From NCBI GenBank assembly GCA_020736575.1, contig JAGPYM010000003.1, positions 806,001 to 870,000 of the forward strand: a stretch of DNA of 64,000 bases. The letters are read 5' to 3'. This document shows, piece after piece, positions 27,001 to 38,478 of the stretch (within the stretch, counting starts at the first letter, position 1; each line of letters starts with the position of its first letter). A program made the translations under genes and the position numbers. The notes under the pieces were generated by a model. It saw nothing but the letters and a program-made list of their open reading frames with translations, had not been told where the DNA came from and ran no database searches. Origin of the DNA: Thelonectria olida (taxonomy: Eukaryota > Ascomycota > Sordariomycetes > Hypocreales > Nectriaceae).

Positions 27001-29949
27001 CAGGGCGGTGAGAAACGTAGATGCGTGTGCATGTTCATTATTAGGGACCTAATAAGACATCAGAAGACTAGTTCCGGCACAGTCTGTAGTGTACACACCA
27101 ATCGTGGATGGGCGAGATACGTCGGTGGTATGCCAGATGCATAACTACACCACAAGAGAATTGCCCATTTTGGGAAACCCGGGCACATTCAATCGTGGCA
27201 AAACTGTGAGCCGAGGCCGTCGATAACGTCGAGGCAGACAGATGATAGACAGACTGCCCCGGGAGGGGAGAAACGTAGTAGGTCTGGGAGGAACAGGCCA
27301 GGCCAAACCCTCATGTCCTCCTCAGTCGGGGAAGAGATGCGGCACGTATGGAGAAGCACCGCTCAGATGAGGACCAGTTGGAATGGTACCAAGAAGGGCG
27401 AAGAGATGGGGAATCTAACCGCCATGATGCCTCTCCTCCCTCCACAGGGGCTGTTCCCGGCAGCAGCTCATAAAACCATCTGAGCGCAATCCGGCCATAG
27501 CTCCTGACAGGTTCCCCCTGCTTCGAAGCTCTATTTGCGGATGGTGGATGATCCAACCACGAGGAAAGGATCATCAGAGCCTGGAGAGTTAAGGGTTGGC
27601 TTCTGAGGCGCTGCTCTGCGCTGCGTCGACGTTTGCGCGTCTCTCATTTGCCGTCGAGACAATGCCGGCAGTCCATGTCTCAACTGTCTCAGACTGCAAG
27701 AGAAAACGGCCTGCAATGCTTGGCTGCTGCATAAAACGGCGGCCCGGGCCTTTTGCTGTCGTGCCCGTCCAGCGCTGACCCTTTCTTCGACTGTCTCATG
27801 ATCTGCGAGGCGTCGTTTTCAGCTCTGGCCAGCACAAGCCGGGAGCTGGCCGAGAGGTGGTTCCAGTAGCGCTCCCGATGATACCGAAACCAACGAGAGA
27901 GGCTGTGATGCTGCGCTGCGAAGGGAAGACGTAATAGGTAGATAATAGGGGAACTCGATCATCATCTCGTGAGATTTCGACAGGTCAAGTCCCGCGTTCC
28001 CGTCCGACGGGATATTTTCATGCCCTTGTCGAAAAAAGCAAAATGCATCTTCATCTTCATCCACACCCGCATCGACGGTATCGTCAGCATGGAGAAGTCC
28101 CCTCCCTCCCGTCAGCCTAGGCTAAGGCAGGTCCATAACGGCAAGTCCTCGTCGTCATGACGAGCCTCTGCTTGCTTCAGCAGTGACCCGGCATTTACTT
28201 GCGAAGGAGGACTGAGCCTCTCCACTTCCAGCACAACGCCATGCGTCTGTGGATCCCCTCCCCTCCTCTTCCCTTCGTGTTTTTGCTTTTTCCCTTCGGC
28301 TGCTGGTGCACTGGCATCGCTCTTGAAGCTCTTTCAGCCTCAACCGCGATTCTTCTCCACAGGCCCAATATGAGAAGTGGTGCCTGCTCGCAGCTGTGGC
28401 ACGACACATGGGACGACCACGGCAGACTCGTTATTGGCGCCGTCAAAATGGCTTCACGCCGTGACGCCGACTCCCAGATGGGTCTCGGGCTTCTCCTTCA
28501 ATGCACCAAGTAAAGCCGGCCAAGCCCAGACCAAAACAGAGCCTATCCCATTTTGATGACCGTCGTCATTGTGATTGCCGGCCTCATCTCAGCGCTTGAC
28601 GCCGTGCAACGGGGAAACAAGAAGCATCGTCTCAGGGAGGGGGTCGAGGGGGTGCAGAGGGGGTGGGCGGCCGTGAGCGAATCGACGGACGTGACGGGTA
28701 GTGCGTGCTTCCCCAGAGAAGCACACCCTGTCCACACCACCCTGCTCTGGCCTTGTCTAACACCCTGCCATCCATCGCCCACGACCTCACGCCATTCCGC
28801 CGGCCGCTACGCCCGTTCTAGCTCTCGTCCCATGGCTCCACGATGCGACAGACGAACCACAGGCCATCTTGGTCTTGCAAATGGGTGCTGCTGCTCTGCA
28901 GACTCGCGGCAGCCATCCGATCGCTCCAGCGAGTTGGAGGTAACTAACGGCTTGACATTCAGTTGACAGCAGCCGGTTTTGGATACACTCCTGGCCAGGT
29001 CGTTGATGTTGCACACTTGTATTGCCGTCGCCCTTCTGTTACGCGTTTCCGCTTGCCAATGGGTCACACATTGGCCGTCCTCATTGTTGCTCGCGCGTGT
29101 ACGAAATGTGTGTCGTAGGCAGAGGTCCCTGAATAGCTGCAGTAGTTTTGCCCGAGACCCGTCCCCACGCCAATATTCGCTCGCTGCCCCCGTGTCACAT
29201 CGGCTGCAGTCAACTCGGCTTGCATGTCTTTGACTGCAGTCACAGCCAGCCACGCCCTGAGCTCCATAACAGATGGCAAATCGCTGACAGGCCAGAATCT
29301 CAAAGCCTCCAAAAGGCGGCCGTTTCGGACCCCTCGTTTTCCCTCCGACACCCATACATGGCACATCCACACATGGCATGGGACATGGATTCATACCGGC
29401 CCTCTTCCGGAGCCATCGCAAGGGCTCCCTGTCTGTCACTGGCCGTCCCCCCCACTGCATCGTTATGCCAGTAGGCCCCTCTTGGCTTGAGATGGGACAA
29501 GCTGTCCGGGGACATCAGTCAATCCCATGGGAAAAGGCATTGCGACGTCAACGGCCATCCGCCATCTGGATTAGTTGTCCCAAGGCGTCAGCACAGTCCG
29601 AGCTATGTAAAGGCAACGGCACGCACCTTGATCATGCCAGCCCGTTCCCGCCTGGAGCTCCGCTCAGCCTGGGGATCCTTGACCTGTTGGCCCTTGATCT
29701 TCTCATCAGCGGTAGTACAAGAACATCGTTCGACCCTTTCCCCAGTCCAAATCTCTCTTCGTCCTAGTCATTCTCATTCAAATCGCTTGCTGCCAGCGGG
29801 TAGTTCATATAAAGACTCTTCCTCATCTCTTCAGCTCAGTCTAGCCATCGCACCACTACTTCCGCCTCATCCTGAACCACGCTTTCGATCAATCCTCGAC
29901 TTCCTCCTCATTTACTCTTCCCCTCCTCCAACAACACCAAGACACCAAC
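24093..29949. other. Long gene-sparse region
   Basis: About 5.9 kb with no supportable gene. The frames present overlap each other on opposite strands and show no motif; the longest with an ATG is minus 28807-29460 (217 codons). GC content looks normal, with no AT-rich, RIP-like blocks and no transposase or reverse-transcriptase motifs, so it does not look like decayed transposon. A short frame at 28241-28513 starts with a hydrophobic segment but has nothing else to support it. From about 29620 the plus strand is C/T-rich, the leader of the next gene. Confidence 0.5.
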
Positions 29950-30352
29950 ATGAGCGGCGCCGGTGGTTTTTACAAGTACCGTTGCAAGTACTTCTATACT
30001 CACAACTGCCCCAACTGGGTTTGGGTAAATAATGCGCCGTGCGCATCATGTCTCGTGAGTTTGGAACCCATTGAAGTTGTTTCGGGTGATTGTTTGCTGA
30101 CCTGAAGATTGCCAGGCCGATGGGCGGGACAACGAAGAACCTCCTCTGCCATCATGGGGCCTACCGCGAGATATTGTTGTGCCCCGTGTGCTGGATGGCA
30201 TCCTGCAATACACCCTAATGGAACTGGTAGCTCCTATGGAGCCCGGCGAGGACTGGACGCTCAGGGACAAAGCCAACCGACCTCCGCCATCACTCCCTGT
30301 GACTAGTGCCATGCCAGGTATACCGGGGATAATGTCACATCATCGGTTTTAA
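29950..30352 (+). CDS. Small conserved-looking protein with a CX7C...CX2C motif
   Basis: Two exons, 29950-30054 and 30116-30352, separated by a 61-nt phase-0 intron (GTGAGT...CAG), encode 113 aa. The N-terminus MSGAGGFYKYRC carries four cysteines at residues 12, 20, 31 and 34 among aromatic residues (NCPNWVWVNNAPCASC). This spacing could bind one zinc ion. The second exon is Pro- and acid-rich (PPLPSWGLPRD) and ends in RF. There is no signal peptide or membrane segment. I recall similar short proteins in other Sordariomycetes but know no function. The ATG follows a pyrimidine-rich leader ending in CACCAACATG, a good fungal start context. Confidence 0.7.
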
Positions 30353-33300
30353 AGCCCATCGAACATCACCCATCGAGTCCTTGCGAAAACACACAGAAAA
30401 GGGGAATCCACGAGTTTTTGTCAACTTGAGAATGGAGATTAATCATTTGAATATCGCAAGGGCTGGGCAATGATGGGTGCCAAAACGGATGGGATATGGA
30501 AAGGACAAATGGGGGAACCGCAGATTGCAAGCCCTCTCGACCGCCGACCGGATGGACACGCCACTTGGACGTGTGCAGTGTACAAATTTGTGTGTACAAA
30601 CTCGGGGATTTCAGACGGGAAAAAGCAGCACACCTGGATTGTTGTGATTGCGACGCTAAGTATTGGATGGAGCGGGAGATTGGTGGCTGGAGAACGACCA
30701 CAAGCAAACAACCCCCCAGGAGATACCCATGCGCTTTGAGTTGGCGGCTCTGGAGGACGGGGGACTCCATTCCGGATTGTTATTTTTGTTGTACTTGGGA
30801 CATTTGGGACGGCAATATTCTCTGTATTCTTTTTTCAGGCGTGTATGTTTTCATTGGTATGGGATCATTTTGGTATCACTTTTTGGGTGGCATGGAGCCG
30901 GGAAATTGATTTCTTGTCATGTTGCTCGGATTCGATGATTGCAGAAAAATTGTTGGTCTTCGGGACTTTCGTCGATGCTCGCGTCAAGGGCCAGTGGTAG
31001 AGTCGCAGAGCAGCAGTGCAGAGCCAGATTCTTTCTGCCACAATGACATGTGATGTGAGGCTCATGGAACCTCGTGGGACCGTGGTTGTGGCGGGCTCTG
31101 GCGAGTCAGTGATCGGTTCAGGGCGCACGAGATCATGTCGAGGCATCAGATCAAGGCGCCAGGCAGGGTCTAGGTCGCGAGATGTGGCGTGCCACACGTT
31201 GGCAGCTCGCCTGATGACCCTTGTCCATTCTACTTATCAGTGCTGGTTGTGGGCGTCTCGGTACCTGGGTTTGTCGGGCCCACCGGGGGGATGGCTTGCT
31301 TGGAAAGGAGCTTCAATTCTTCGATGATGGAGGACTTGGAAGATGCTGAGAGTCCGTCAGTGTCGTATCTGAATGAGTTTGGCGGGTGGGAAGGTGGAGG
31401 CACCTGGAAAGACTCCGATAAAGCATGTGAGAGGCATGAGGAAACCATTGAACAATGCAACAGCAGCAGCACAGGTACAGTGTACCGCTGCCAATTGACC
31501 GTTGCTCCATATGATCCGTCACCCGTCATCCGTCACTGAGACCGGGGCCGGACGAGCCGTTTACAGTAGCGCTGAATGGAAGCCACTTCAGAAGGTCAGT
31601 AGCCTGGAGGGAACAACACCCTAGTTTGTCTCATTGGCGAGGGCGCTCGTCAAACGGCCGGCTTTGCTAGAAGCGGACCAGCGCAACGGTTTCCACCCTG
31701 CGCCACGCGTCTGGCCGTCTGCTGGTGTGGTGTCAAAACACCTGATGGAGACGGGCGGCCCCATCGGAAGCGAACCAGTGGTGGAGGAGATGCAGTACTG
31801 CAAAGCTCATCGCTGATTTCTAGCGATGGGGAATGCTAAATCAGCGGAGCAGACGGAGTACGGAGACTGGAGCGGTAGGTGAGGCAGTTCGGCCTACCCG
31901 AATGAAGGCGGAAATGCGCGGTTGCAGAGCGATGTTGATATGTATGGGCATGGATGGCTTCATGGCCGCAAAGATGCGGTGACGAGGCGGAGACGGAACA
32001 ATCGAATTGTAAACTATACGGTGGGTTCGAATTAGAGCTTACGATGAAACTCTAGTTATTCGTAAATCAAATTCAATTAAGTAGCGAGTGAGTGAGATGA
32101 GGCTGTGTTGAAAGGATGCCGTTGTCGATGGACGTTGGCATTGGCTCGTCGTTTCGAATGAGGGAGGAGTCTCAATCAAAGGTGAGGAAGACACGAGATC
32201 CAATCGTTTCGCGGTGGCCGGTGGGCTCCCGTCGGCGCAAGATGAGAAAGAGCAAGCCTCTGACTGGATTGTGAGACGAAGGGCAGTAGGCAGGAGCAGT
32301 AGGGCACTTCGGCCAGGAACGTCAGGCACGTCCCGTGTTACCCGCCTGGATCCTTCCTTGCCCCAATTGCCGTTGCCGTGTCTGGTCAAGAAGCAAAATG
32401 GAAGGAACGGCCCCAAACCCAATTCAAAAAGCGAGCCAAACCCATTGAGACTAACAGGTGCACATGTCCATCTCACGGCATCTTCTGTCAGACTTCAGAC
32501 TCATCGGCCACGAATAGAAGCAGCCATTGAGGCCAAGGCACACACTAAAAAGACGGCGTCTCTCTCCTGCTTTGCATTACTTCATCAGGTCCTCTCTTTC
32601 CCCACTAGCCGAGTGTCGGTAGTGCCCGTTCATGCCGCACCCTTCTTCTCAACTCCACCAACAATCGTCGAGTTTCTAGCTGAGAAAACGTATCATCGAC
32701 GACTAGTTTCTGCCGCTATTTCCCTCTAGATGTCGTTGGCCTCGCTTCTTTTGTCAAACTTAATTGCGCTTCCGCAAGCCACCCGCAGATTCCACGTTTT
32801 TTTTTCTCAGGCTTTTTTCCTCTCAATTATCACGCCCCCCAGTTTTCTTCTTCGTCGCCCGTTCGATGTTCAACCTTTTCCGTTCGACATTCGCATAACG
32901 CAGCATGCACATCATCGGCCTCCGCCGCCCACTCGCTCGATGCCGGGTCTCAATGCCTGATTGAGCCTCACCTCAGTTCATTCGAAAACTACGCAGCACG
33001 CAGTGCCCATGCTAGTTACCAGGTCGCATGCATCTCTAAAGCCTCCGGGATGCGGTACTTCGTACGCATGCATAGGTACATGAAGTGCAATAAGAAAAAA
33101 AAACCCTCTCAATTGTGGATGTCTTCCACGACTGATCGACAAACAAGTAGCCCCGTCGGGAATCCCAGTCCGGCGGCAGCATTGACTATTTTTTTTCGTA
33201 TTGGCCACTGGCCAGTGAATCCCCCTTCCTCATCATATCATGTCTTCGTCCTTTCATCCCCTTCAAGGTACACCTTGAATATACCACTCTACCCCATTCT

Positions 33301-34176
33301 GAATAATGCTCCTCGTGTGCTCCAATGCACCGAGGTGAAACCCTTGTCCGTTCCCCCGTCAGGCCTCTGCCCTGCGCCCCGAGCACCTGCATCAGCCCAT
33401 TCCCCATGGGCTCTTCCTTGTCCCGCTTGTGTCCACTCCCATTTGTCCCATGAGAAACACACAATCGCATCGTCTCATGGCTTGCTCATCCATGCTACCT
33501 ACCCCTTCCTCATGGGCTTCTCACTTCTCCCCTTTCCATTCTGTAACTTCTTCCACTCCTTTGACGTCTTCCAGAACAGGCATGGAACGATTCCTACCAT
33601 GTCTCACCTCCTTGTCATGTCGGTTATCGCGCTGGCGCCAACCATTACACATGCTTTCCGCCTGGGCCAATTATTGCCAATTCCCAAACCGAACCATTGT
33701 GGGCGCTGGTGACCGGTCAGCCCCGGCTTGAATTTGGGTTATCCTCCATTCCTCTTGAGGCGAGGTGGTGCATCAAGTAAGCGGAGAGGAGTGAGGACTC
33801 TTCCCGCCCATTGATGTCATTACGAAGCAATTACTTCGTATGTGCTTGCTGTAACCGATCAATATGTGCGAGGACTCTCGGGTAGCACTCCCGAGCGTGG
33901 ACCCTGAGGAGGCGATTCACAACTATATTCTCACCCTGTGCGGCTGCGAACAACGGGAATAGCTTGTGCTATTTTTCCATAACCCTTCATCCTGGTCTCC
34001 GAATTAGGGCGATGCGATTCGGCACTATGAAAATTTAACGGGGCCAGTGTATGCGACACCCACATGGCATGTCTTTCCCAGCGTCAACATATCCGTAACA
34101 GCTATGACCAGGTATCAATTCATCATAAGGATGTTGGTTTCTAACACATGCAAGTACTGAGACGATGCAACTCCTC
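30353..34176. other. Gene-sparse region with a pyrimidine-rich block
   Basis: About 3.8 kb without a supported gene. From about 32540 to 33720 the plus strand is C/T-rich, like the leaders of the real plus-strand genes here, but no recognised coding sequence follows it; the next gene is on the minus strand. Frames at 32730-32960 and 33050-33712 have ATG starts but no motif and low complexity. Confidence 0.45.
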
Positions 34177-35825
34177 TTACAGCATCACCGCCAACAACCC
34201 GACGAGCAACGCTCCGAAAACTGAACCAAGTTTCGGCACACTGCCCGGACCAGCCGCACTATCGTCATCAGACAACCCAAAGGGCAATCCCTGGTACTCA
34301 AAAGTTACATTCTGCTTGATCGAGCTGTTGTAGCAGTTTGCGTTTGCGATATCCAAGTTGGTCAAGTCGTCGGGCACTTTGAAAAACATGTACCGGGACT
34401 GCGGGATGTCCTTGAAGCCCTCCGTGTTGTAGGGGAATCTGTCTCCCTCGTCCGTGGCACTGGTGTTGCGGAGGAAGATGCACTGCACCTGTCCGGGGTA
34501 GTCCTTGTACAGCGCCGGGTATGCCTTCATGACGTCAGAGTTGCTCGTGTCAGCCACGAGGATGAAGCGCCGCTCCGGGAATGTCTGGAAGACCTTGTCG
34601 AGGAGAAAGCGACGGATTGCCAGAGTTGCCGACCCGTCGGAGAAGTTGAGCGGCCGCGTATCAAACGAGCCCAGCGGGTATGTCTTGTAGATGTATTCCA
34701 TGTAGTTGCGCGTCCCCTGCTCTGGCGTGGTGGTGAGGTAGTGGAAGTGCAGTGACGGAAGCGACGTCGACCAGTTGGCGTAGATATCGGGCATGTTCAT
34801 CCACGGCGTAAATGGGCGCGCAAACGTGTTGAGCAGACCTTCTTTAGGCTGGTAGATCTTGGTCACGCGAAGAATATCGTCGATGTCGGAAATCACAGTG
34901 ATGCCCTCGGTGGGAACAAGGTAGGCAGTGGCGTTTCCGCTGTTGTTCTTCCCCTCAGCGTAAAGGTTGATGGCTTGAACACGCGACGTCTCGTTTCCGG
35001 GGATCAGATATCCGTTGTCCGAACCACTAGTGTTCTTGAGCGTCACAAAGGCATCAAAGTCGCCCTCTCTAGTCGTGTTGTAGGGTAACTTGATCTTTTG
35101 CGAGCCTCCTTTCTACAGGTTAACAGTCAGCTACTTGTTTATATAACCACGGCAAGTCTCGAGACACTTACCGCACTGATCACGCTGCTCCCTTTGGCTT
35201 CCGAGAAGTTAGGAACAAAGTCCATAGTCACGCTCTCGTCGTCCTGCTGCACGATAAAGATGGACTTGGTGAGGTTGCGGGCCTGGGCTTGGCCCGAGGC
35301 GTTGAGCTTATCAACGCTTGTATCGATGAGGAAGACATTTGCGAGGTCGTCAATCTTTTCCTGGCTGACGTCTGGGATCTTGTAGACGTTGCCATGGACG
35401 CGAACGTTCCATCCATTCCTTGTCCAGTTCGCGTAAGGTCTGGGTCGTCTTGATTAGCTCGCTCCGTCCCAAGAGACACGGCTGAAGTTGACTCACGGGA
35501 GGTTCAACACCTGCGTTGGTTGGGAGTCTAGGTCGGTGCTAGAGATATCCAACGACTTCTCAACCTGTGTCCCGGTGGGAAACCCGTGGAAATCGAGGAT
35601 GCCCGAATTCACCAGCGATGAGATACTGCTTCGAACATCGCTAACGAGACCGTCGACGTAGGTCTCAACATCGTCGACAATGTTGCGTTCGACTAGGTCG
35701 AGGACCGCTGTGGGCTCGGGTGCTCTGGCGACGACTGGGTGGTAAACAGTCGGCTCTGCGGCGGGAGCTGGGGCGGGGATGGCCATGACGGCGGGCAGGA
35801 GGCCCAGGAAGACTGCCTTGAACAT
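34177..35825 (-). CDS. Secreted, GPI-anchored App1-like phosphatidate phosphatase domain protein
   Basis: Exons 35825-35497, 35439-35172 and 35112-34177, with introns of 57 and 59 nt, encode 510 aa. The N-terminus MFKAVFLGLLPAVMAIPAPA is a signal peptide. The catalytic region carries VISDIDDILRVTK (App1/HAD-type DxDx motif, with Ile where App1 has Thr), followed by LLNTFARPFTPW, FHYLTTTPEQ, YPLGSFDTR and a DTSNSDVMKAYP segment, in the order seen in the App1 (DUF2183) family. Several Asn-X-Ser/Thr sites fit an extracellular protein. The C-terminus GSVFGALLVGLLAVML is a GPI-attachment tail. Yeast App1 is intracellular and hydrolyses phosphatidate at actin patches; this secreted relative must act at the cell surface, on an unknown substrate. 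Confidence 0.87.
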
Positions 35826-36580
35826 GACGATGTAATGAAGCGATGCTTCCAGGGGTGTAGTCGTACAAAAGTCTATGAACAAAGGCCAGGCTCGGATGGC
35901 GACCAGAGTCCGATCGGAGCACAACACAACACAGCAGGCGCGTGTCTTGGGAAGCAGAGGAGGCTATCCAAGAGACATGGTGAGGGAAGGGTCAAATGTT
36001 AGTGTATTTGAACTCGGAAACTAACAAGTCTGCCCATGCTTTGTTGATGTGCGCTGGCAGGTTCCTGCATTGGCCTATGACATCACTGTCGCTCGATGCA
36101 GCAATTGGTGAGCCCTCATTGGTGGATATCAAGACAGCTCGATAACATCCAACCTGCAGCCAAGATCAGATTCCCTGTCTTGGCCCTCGCCCATCTCGAT
36201 TGACTTAGCTTAGCTGACTTGTAAAATTATCGTCGTGTTAGTATATTGCTTTGTTTCATTATTCTACCGTACTTTGTACTACAAAAATCCCCGATAATCA
36301 AGAAGAGATGCCTTCAATGTCAAGTAAACAACGTGATGTGGTGCAATCTCGGCATGACATCAGCTTACCCGCATCTTGCGTTGCCGTGAGATCCGAACCG
36401 CGGCGCCAATCCGATGCACCAAGGACCATCGGTAACTTGTTTCAATACAATTCGTCCTATTCCGCGGGGTAGGTCAGCATGCGTCGCACAATATTGCTTC
36501 TTGATCGGAGCTAACTACATCGTTTCAGGACCTGCTGAACATGTTAGCACCTATATCAGCGCATGAAAAAGGAGGGTGAC

Positions 36581-37028
36581 TTATCCCCTGCCGTGGGGGG
36601 TTGCCCTCCACACCATTTCTGGGCAGAGGACAACCAGGACTGCCTCATCCACTGCGGCCTGTCCAAGATCCAATAAGTCAACCCAGCTTCTGTAGTGGCA
36701 CTCAAGGTCCTCGACACAAGTCACGACTAGGCCGTCGCCAGCTCCGGACAAGTACGAAACTTTGACTCCAACTCGAGATGGGTCCCGGAACCGCGTCAAG
36801 CACCAGCCGCGCATCGTATTTCAGACAACGAGTGATTGTCAAGACAGAAAGCTGGTCGTGAATCGTCAACTCCAACATAGCCCGTAGCTTTCGCGGACAC
36901 GACTCCACCAAAAGTCGACGTATCACAAGACATCTCAAGGAAGTCCCAAGACTAACCAAGCAAGCTCCTTCTGTTTGATTCGCGCTGCCAACAAGGACTA
37001 GTTTTTGTTTCCTCTCCATCGTACTCAT
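36581..37028 (-). pseudogene. Possible frameshifted gene remnant
   Basis: An ATG frame from 37028 reads through protein-like sequence (SLGTSLRCLVIRRLLVES, then KYDARLVLDAVPGP). At about 36790 the plausible reading moves to the next frame (VGVKVSYLSGAGDGLVVT, then DLLDLGQAAVDEAVLVV) until the stop at 36581. The protein-like text continuing across a frame change, without a clean intron there, suggests a frameshifted or decayed gene. I do not recognise the family. An intact gene with an intron I have missed is the main alternative. Confidence 0.3.
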
Positions 37029-37708
37029 AGAGCAGCAGAGGAGGGCATTGCCGGGCGGACAAAAGACATCCGTAAAAACCGCCCTTTCATCTCAGACCTT
37101 TCTCGCAATGATCAAGTCGAGGAATCCGCCTGGGCCGCCTGGCCCCGACGGCGGACTGGCGCCCACCTGGGCTGATGGGTTGCGACCATCAGCTGGTGGT
37201 TAGTGTGCTTGGTCGGGCTAGACGCAGAAGCATCACACATCAGTAGCGGGCGCTGTGATGAGGTTTTGGGAACGACAAAGCCAAGGTAAATCAGATGCGA
37301 CAGACTGAGGCGTAGCATCGAGCAGCTTCGAGACACCGGGGGCTCTACCGGATGGTATGAGTGGTCAGTTCATCAGAGGGTTCCTTTCTGTGTGTGTCCT
37401 GGAGGTCCCCATTGCGGCCGCTGGAACGAACCACGCAGACGGTTCCGACAGGTTTACAACGCTCCGGCATGGGTTTGAAGAGAAGAGAGTACTGAAAGAC
37501 ACTGACTGTATGAAGCCGATCCGGGGCTCCACCTGTTCACTGCTCGAGTCGTCCGGCCAGTTGGCCTATTCTGTTCGAGTGCATCGTCAATATCCGAGGC
37601 CGACCGCATCTCCAAAACAGCCGCTTTCTTGACCATTGTACTAGTTCCAGTGGATAGGGCCGACGAGCGTCCTCAGGCCAGAGGATCTTACCGTCACGGC
37701 TCATGTCC

Positions 37709-38363
37709 CTAACCTCTCACGCACCACGAAGGATGACTGGAGTGCTCTCCACGTCGGTCCGTCTGCTGCTCGTCAAGCCAATCGTCTGACGTTTCCGACA
37801 GCGCATCATGACCTGAGACTGCTGACATAAAAGACGCTTCGAACGACAGAGCACAAGACTTGGAATGAACCAGATATCTGCTTAGGGTTAAGTTCCAGCA
37901 CTCGTTCCCCCGACTAAGCTGGACCGTCCCGAAGTCAGACGGCGTGCGGGCCACAACAGATTGTCCTGCGGCATTCACGAGGTCCTGATACAGGCTCGAG
38001 AGCGGCATGTTGTGGTGACCAGCCTGGATGGGGGGTCTACAATAGACATTCCTTTCGGGAAACGAGAGTCGGAGAACTGTGGGGGAGGCGTGACGCGTAT
38101 TGAGAAGGATGAAGGAGCTTTTGCGAGGTGTGTAATAGGACTTGGAGAGCTTGCGTATACAAAAGTCGATGGTTCTTCTGGAGAGGCGTGCCTCCAGCAT
38201 CGAGCCAGAAGCTGAACAAAAACACGATGTTGATATTGTTGGTGAAGGAATCAAACCAAAAGCCAAGCGCGTTGCCAGCCACGAAGATGTAGGGACGCCT
38301 GCCCCACTTTTCGCTCGCACTAAACACGCGACGGCACGTGACCTCTGTCTTAGAGCTGTTCAC
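37709..38363 (-). pseudogene. Possible degenerate coding fragment with a membrane-like segment
   Basis: One minus-strand frame (from 38363, no ATG) encodes WGRRPYIFVAGNALGFWF and then NNINIVFLFSFWLDAGG, with strongly C/G-ending codons typical of coding DNA here. The frame soon runs into low-quality sequence and a stop at 38037, while an overlapping frame stays open to 37709. It could be a remnant of a membrane or secreted protein gene, or chance. Confidence 0.2.
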
Positions 38364-38478
38364 AGTGCTAAATACAGTGCTAGTTGCACATGAAGATGTG
38401 GATCAACCAAATCAGAGAGAGGCATGACAAACCTTCCCAGAACAACCTTTCAAGCTCCGAGGAACGGTTTTGAGAATC

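Larger units (their letters stand above)
35826..38478. other. Intergenic region with probable coding relics
   Basis: This stretch holds the promoter of the App1-like gene (minus strand) and, at 36581-37028 and about 37709-38363, minus-strand segments that read like protein but switch frames (listed separately). Positions 36000-36480 are moderately AT-rich and hold nothing recognisable. Confidence 0.45.

Noticed and set aside
28241..28513. 90-codon frame beginning with a hydrophobic, signal-like segment
   Set aside because: The hydrophobic run derives from a C/T tract, cleavage region is poor and there is no other support.
28807..29460. 217-codon minus-strand frame with ATG
   Set aside because: No domain, many rare-looking Cys/Arg runs, overlapped by several open frames on the other strand; fits chance openness.
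24093..29949. Transposon remnant or RIP-mutated block in the gene-sparse interval
   Set aside because: No AT-rich skew, terminal repeats, transposase or reverse-transcriptase motifs were seen.
33050..33712. 220-codon plus-strand frame
   Set aside because: Low-complexity Ser/Pro/His sequence in a pyrimidine-rich block, no motif, no intron signals.
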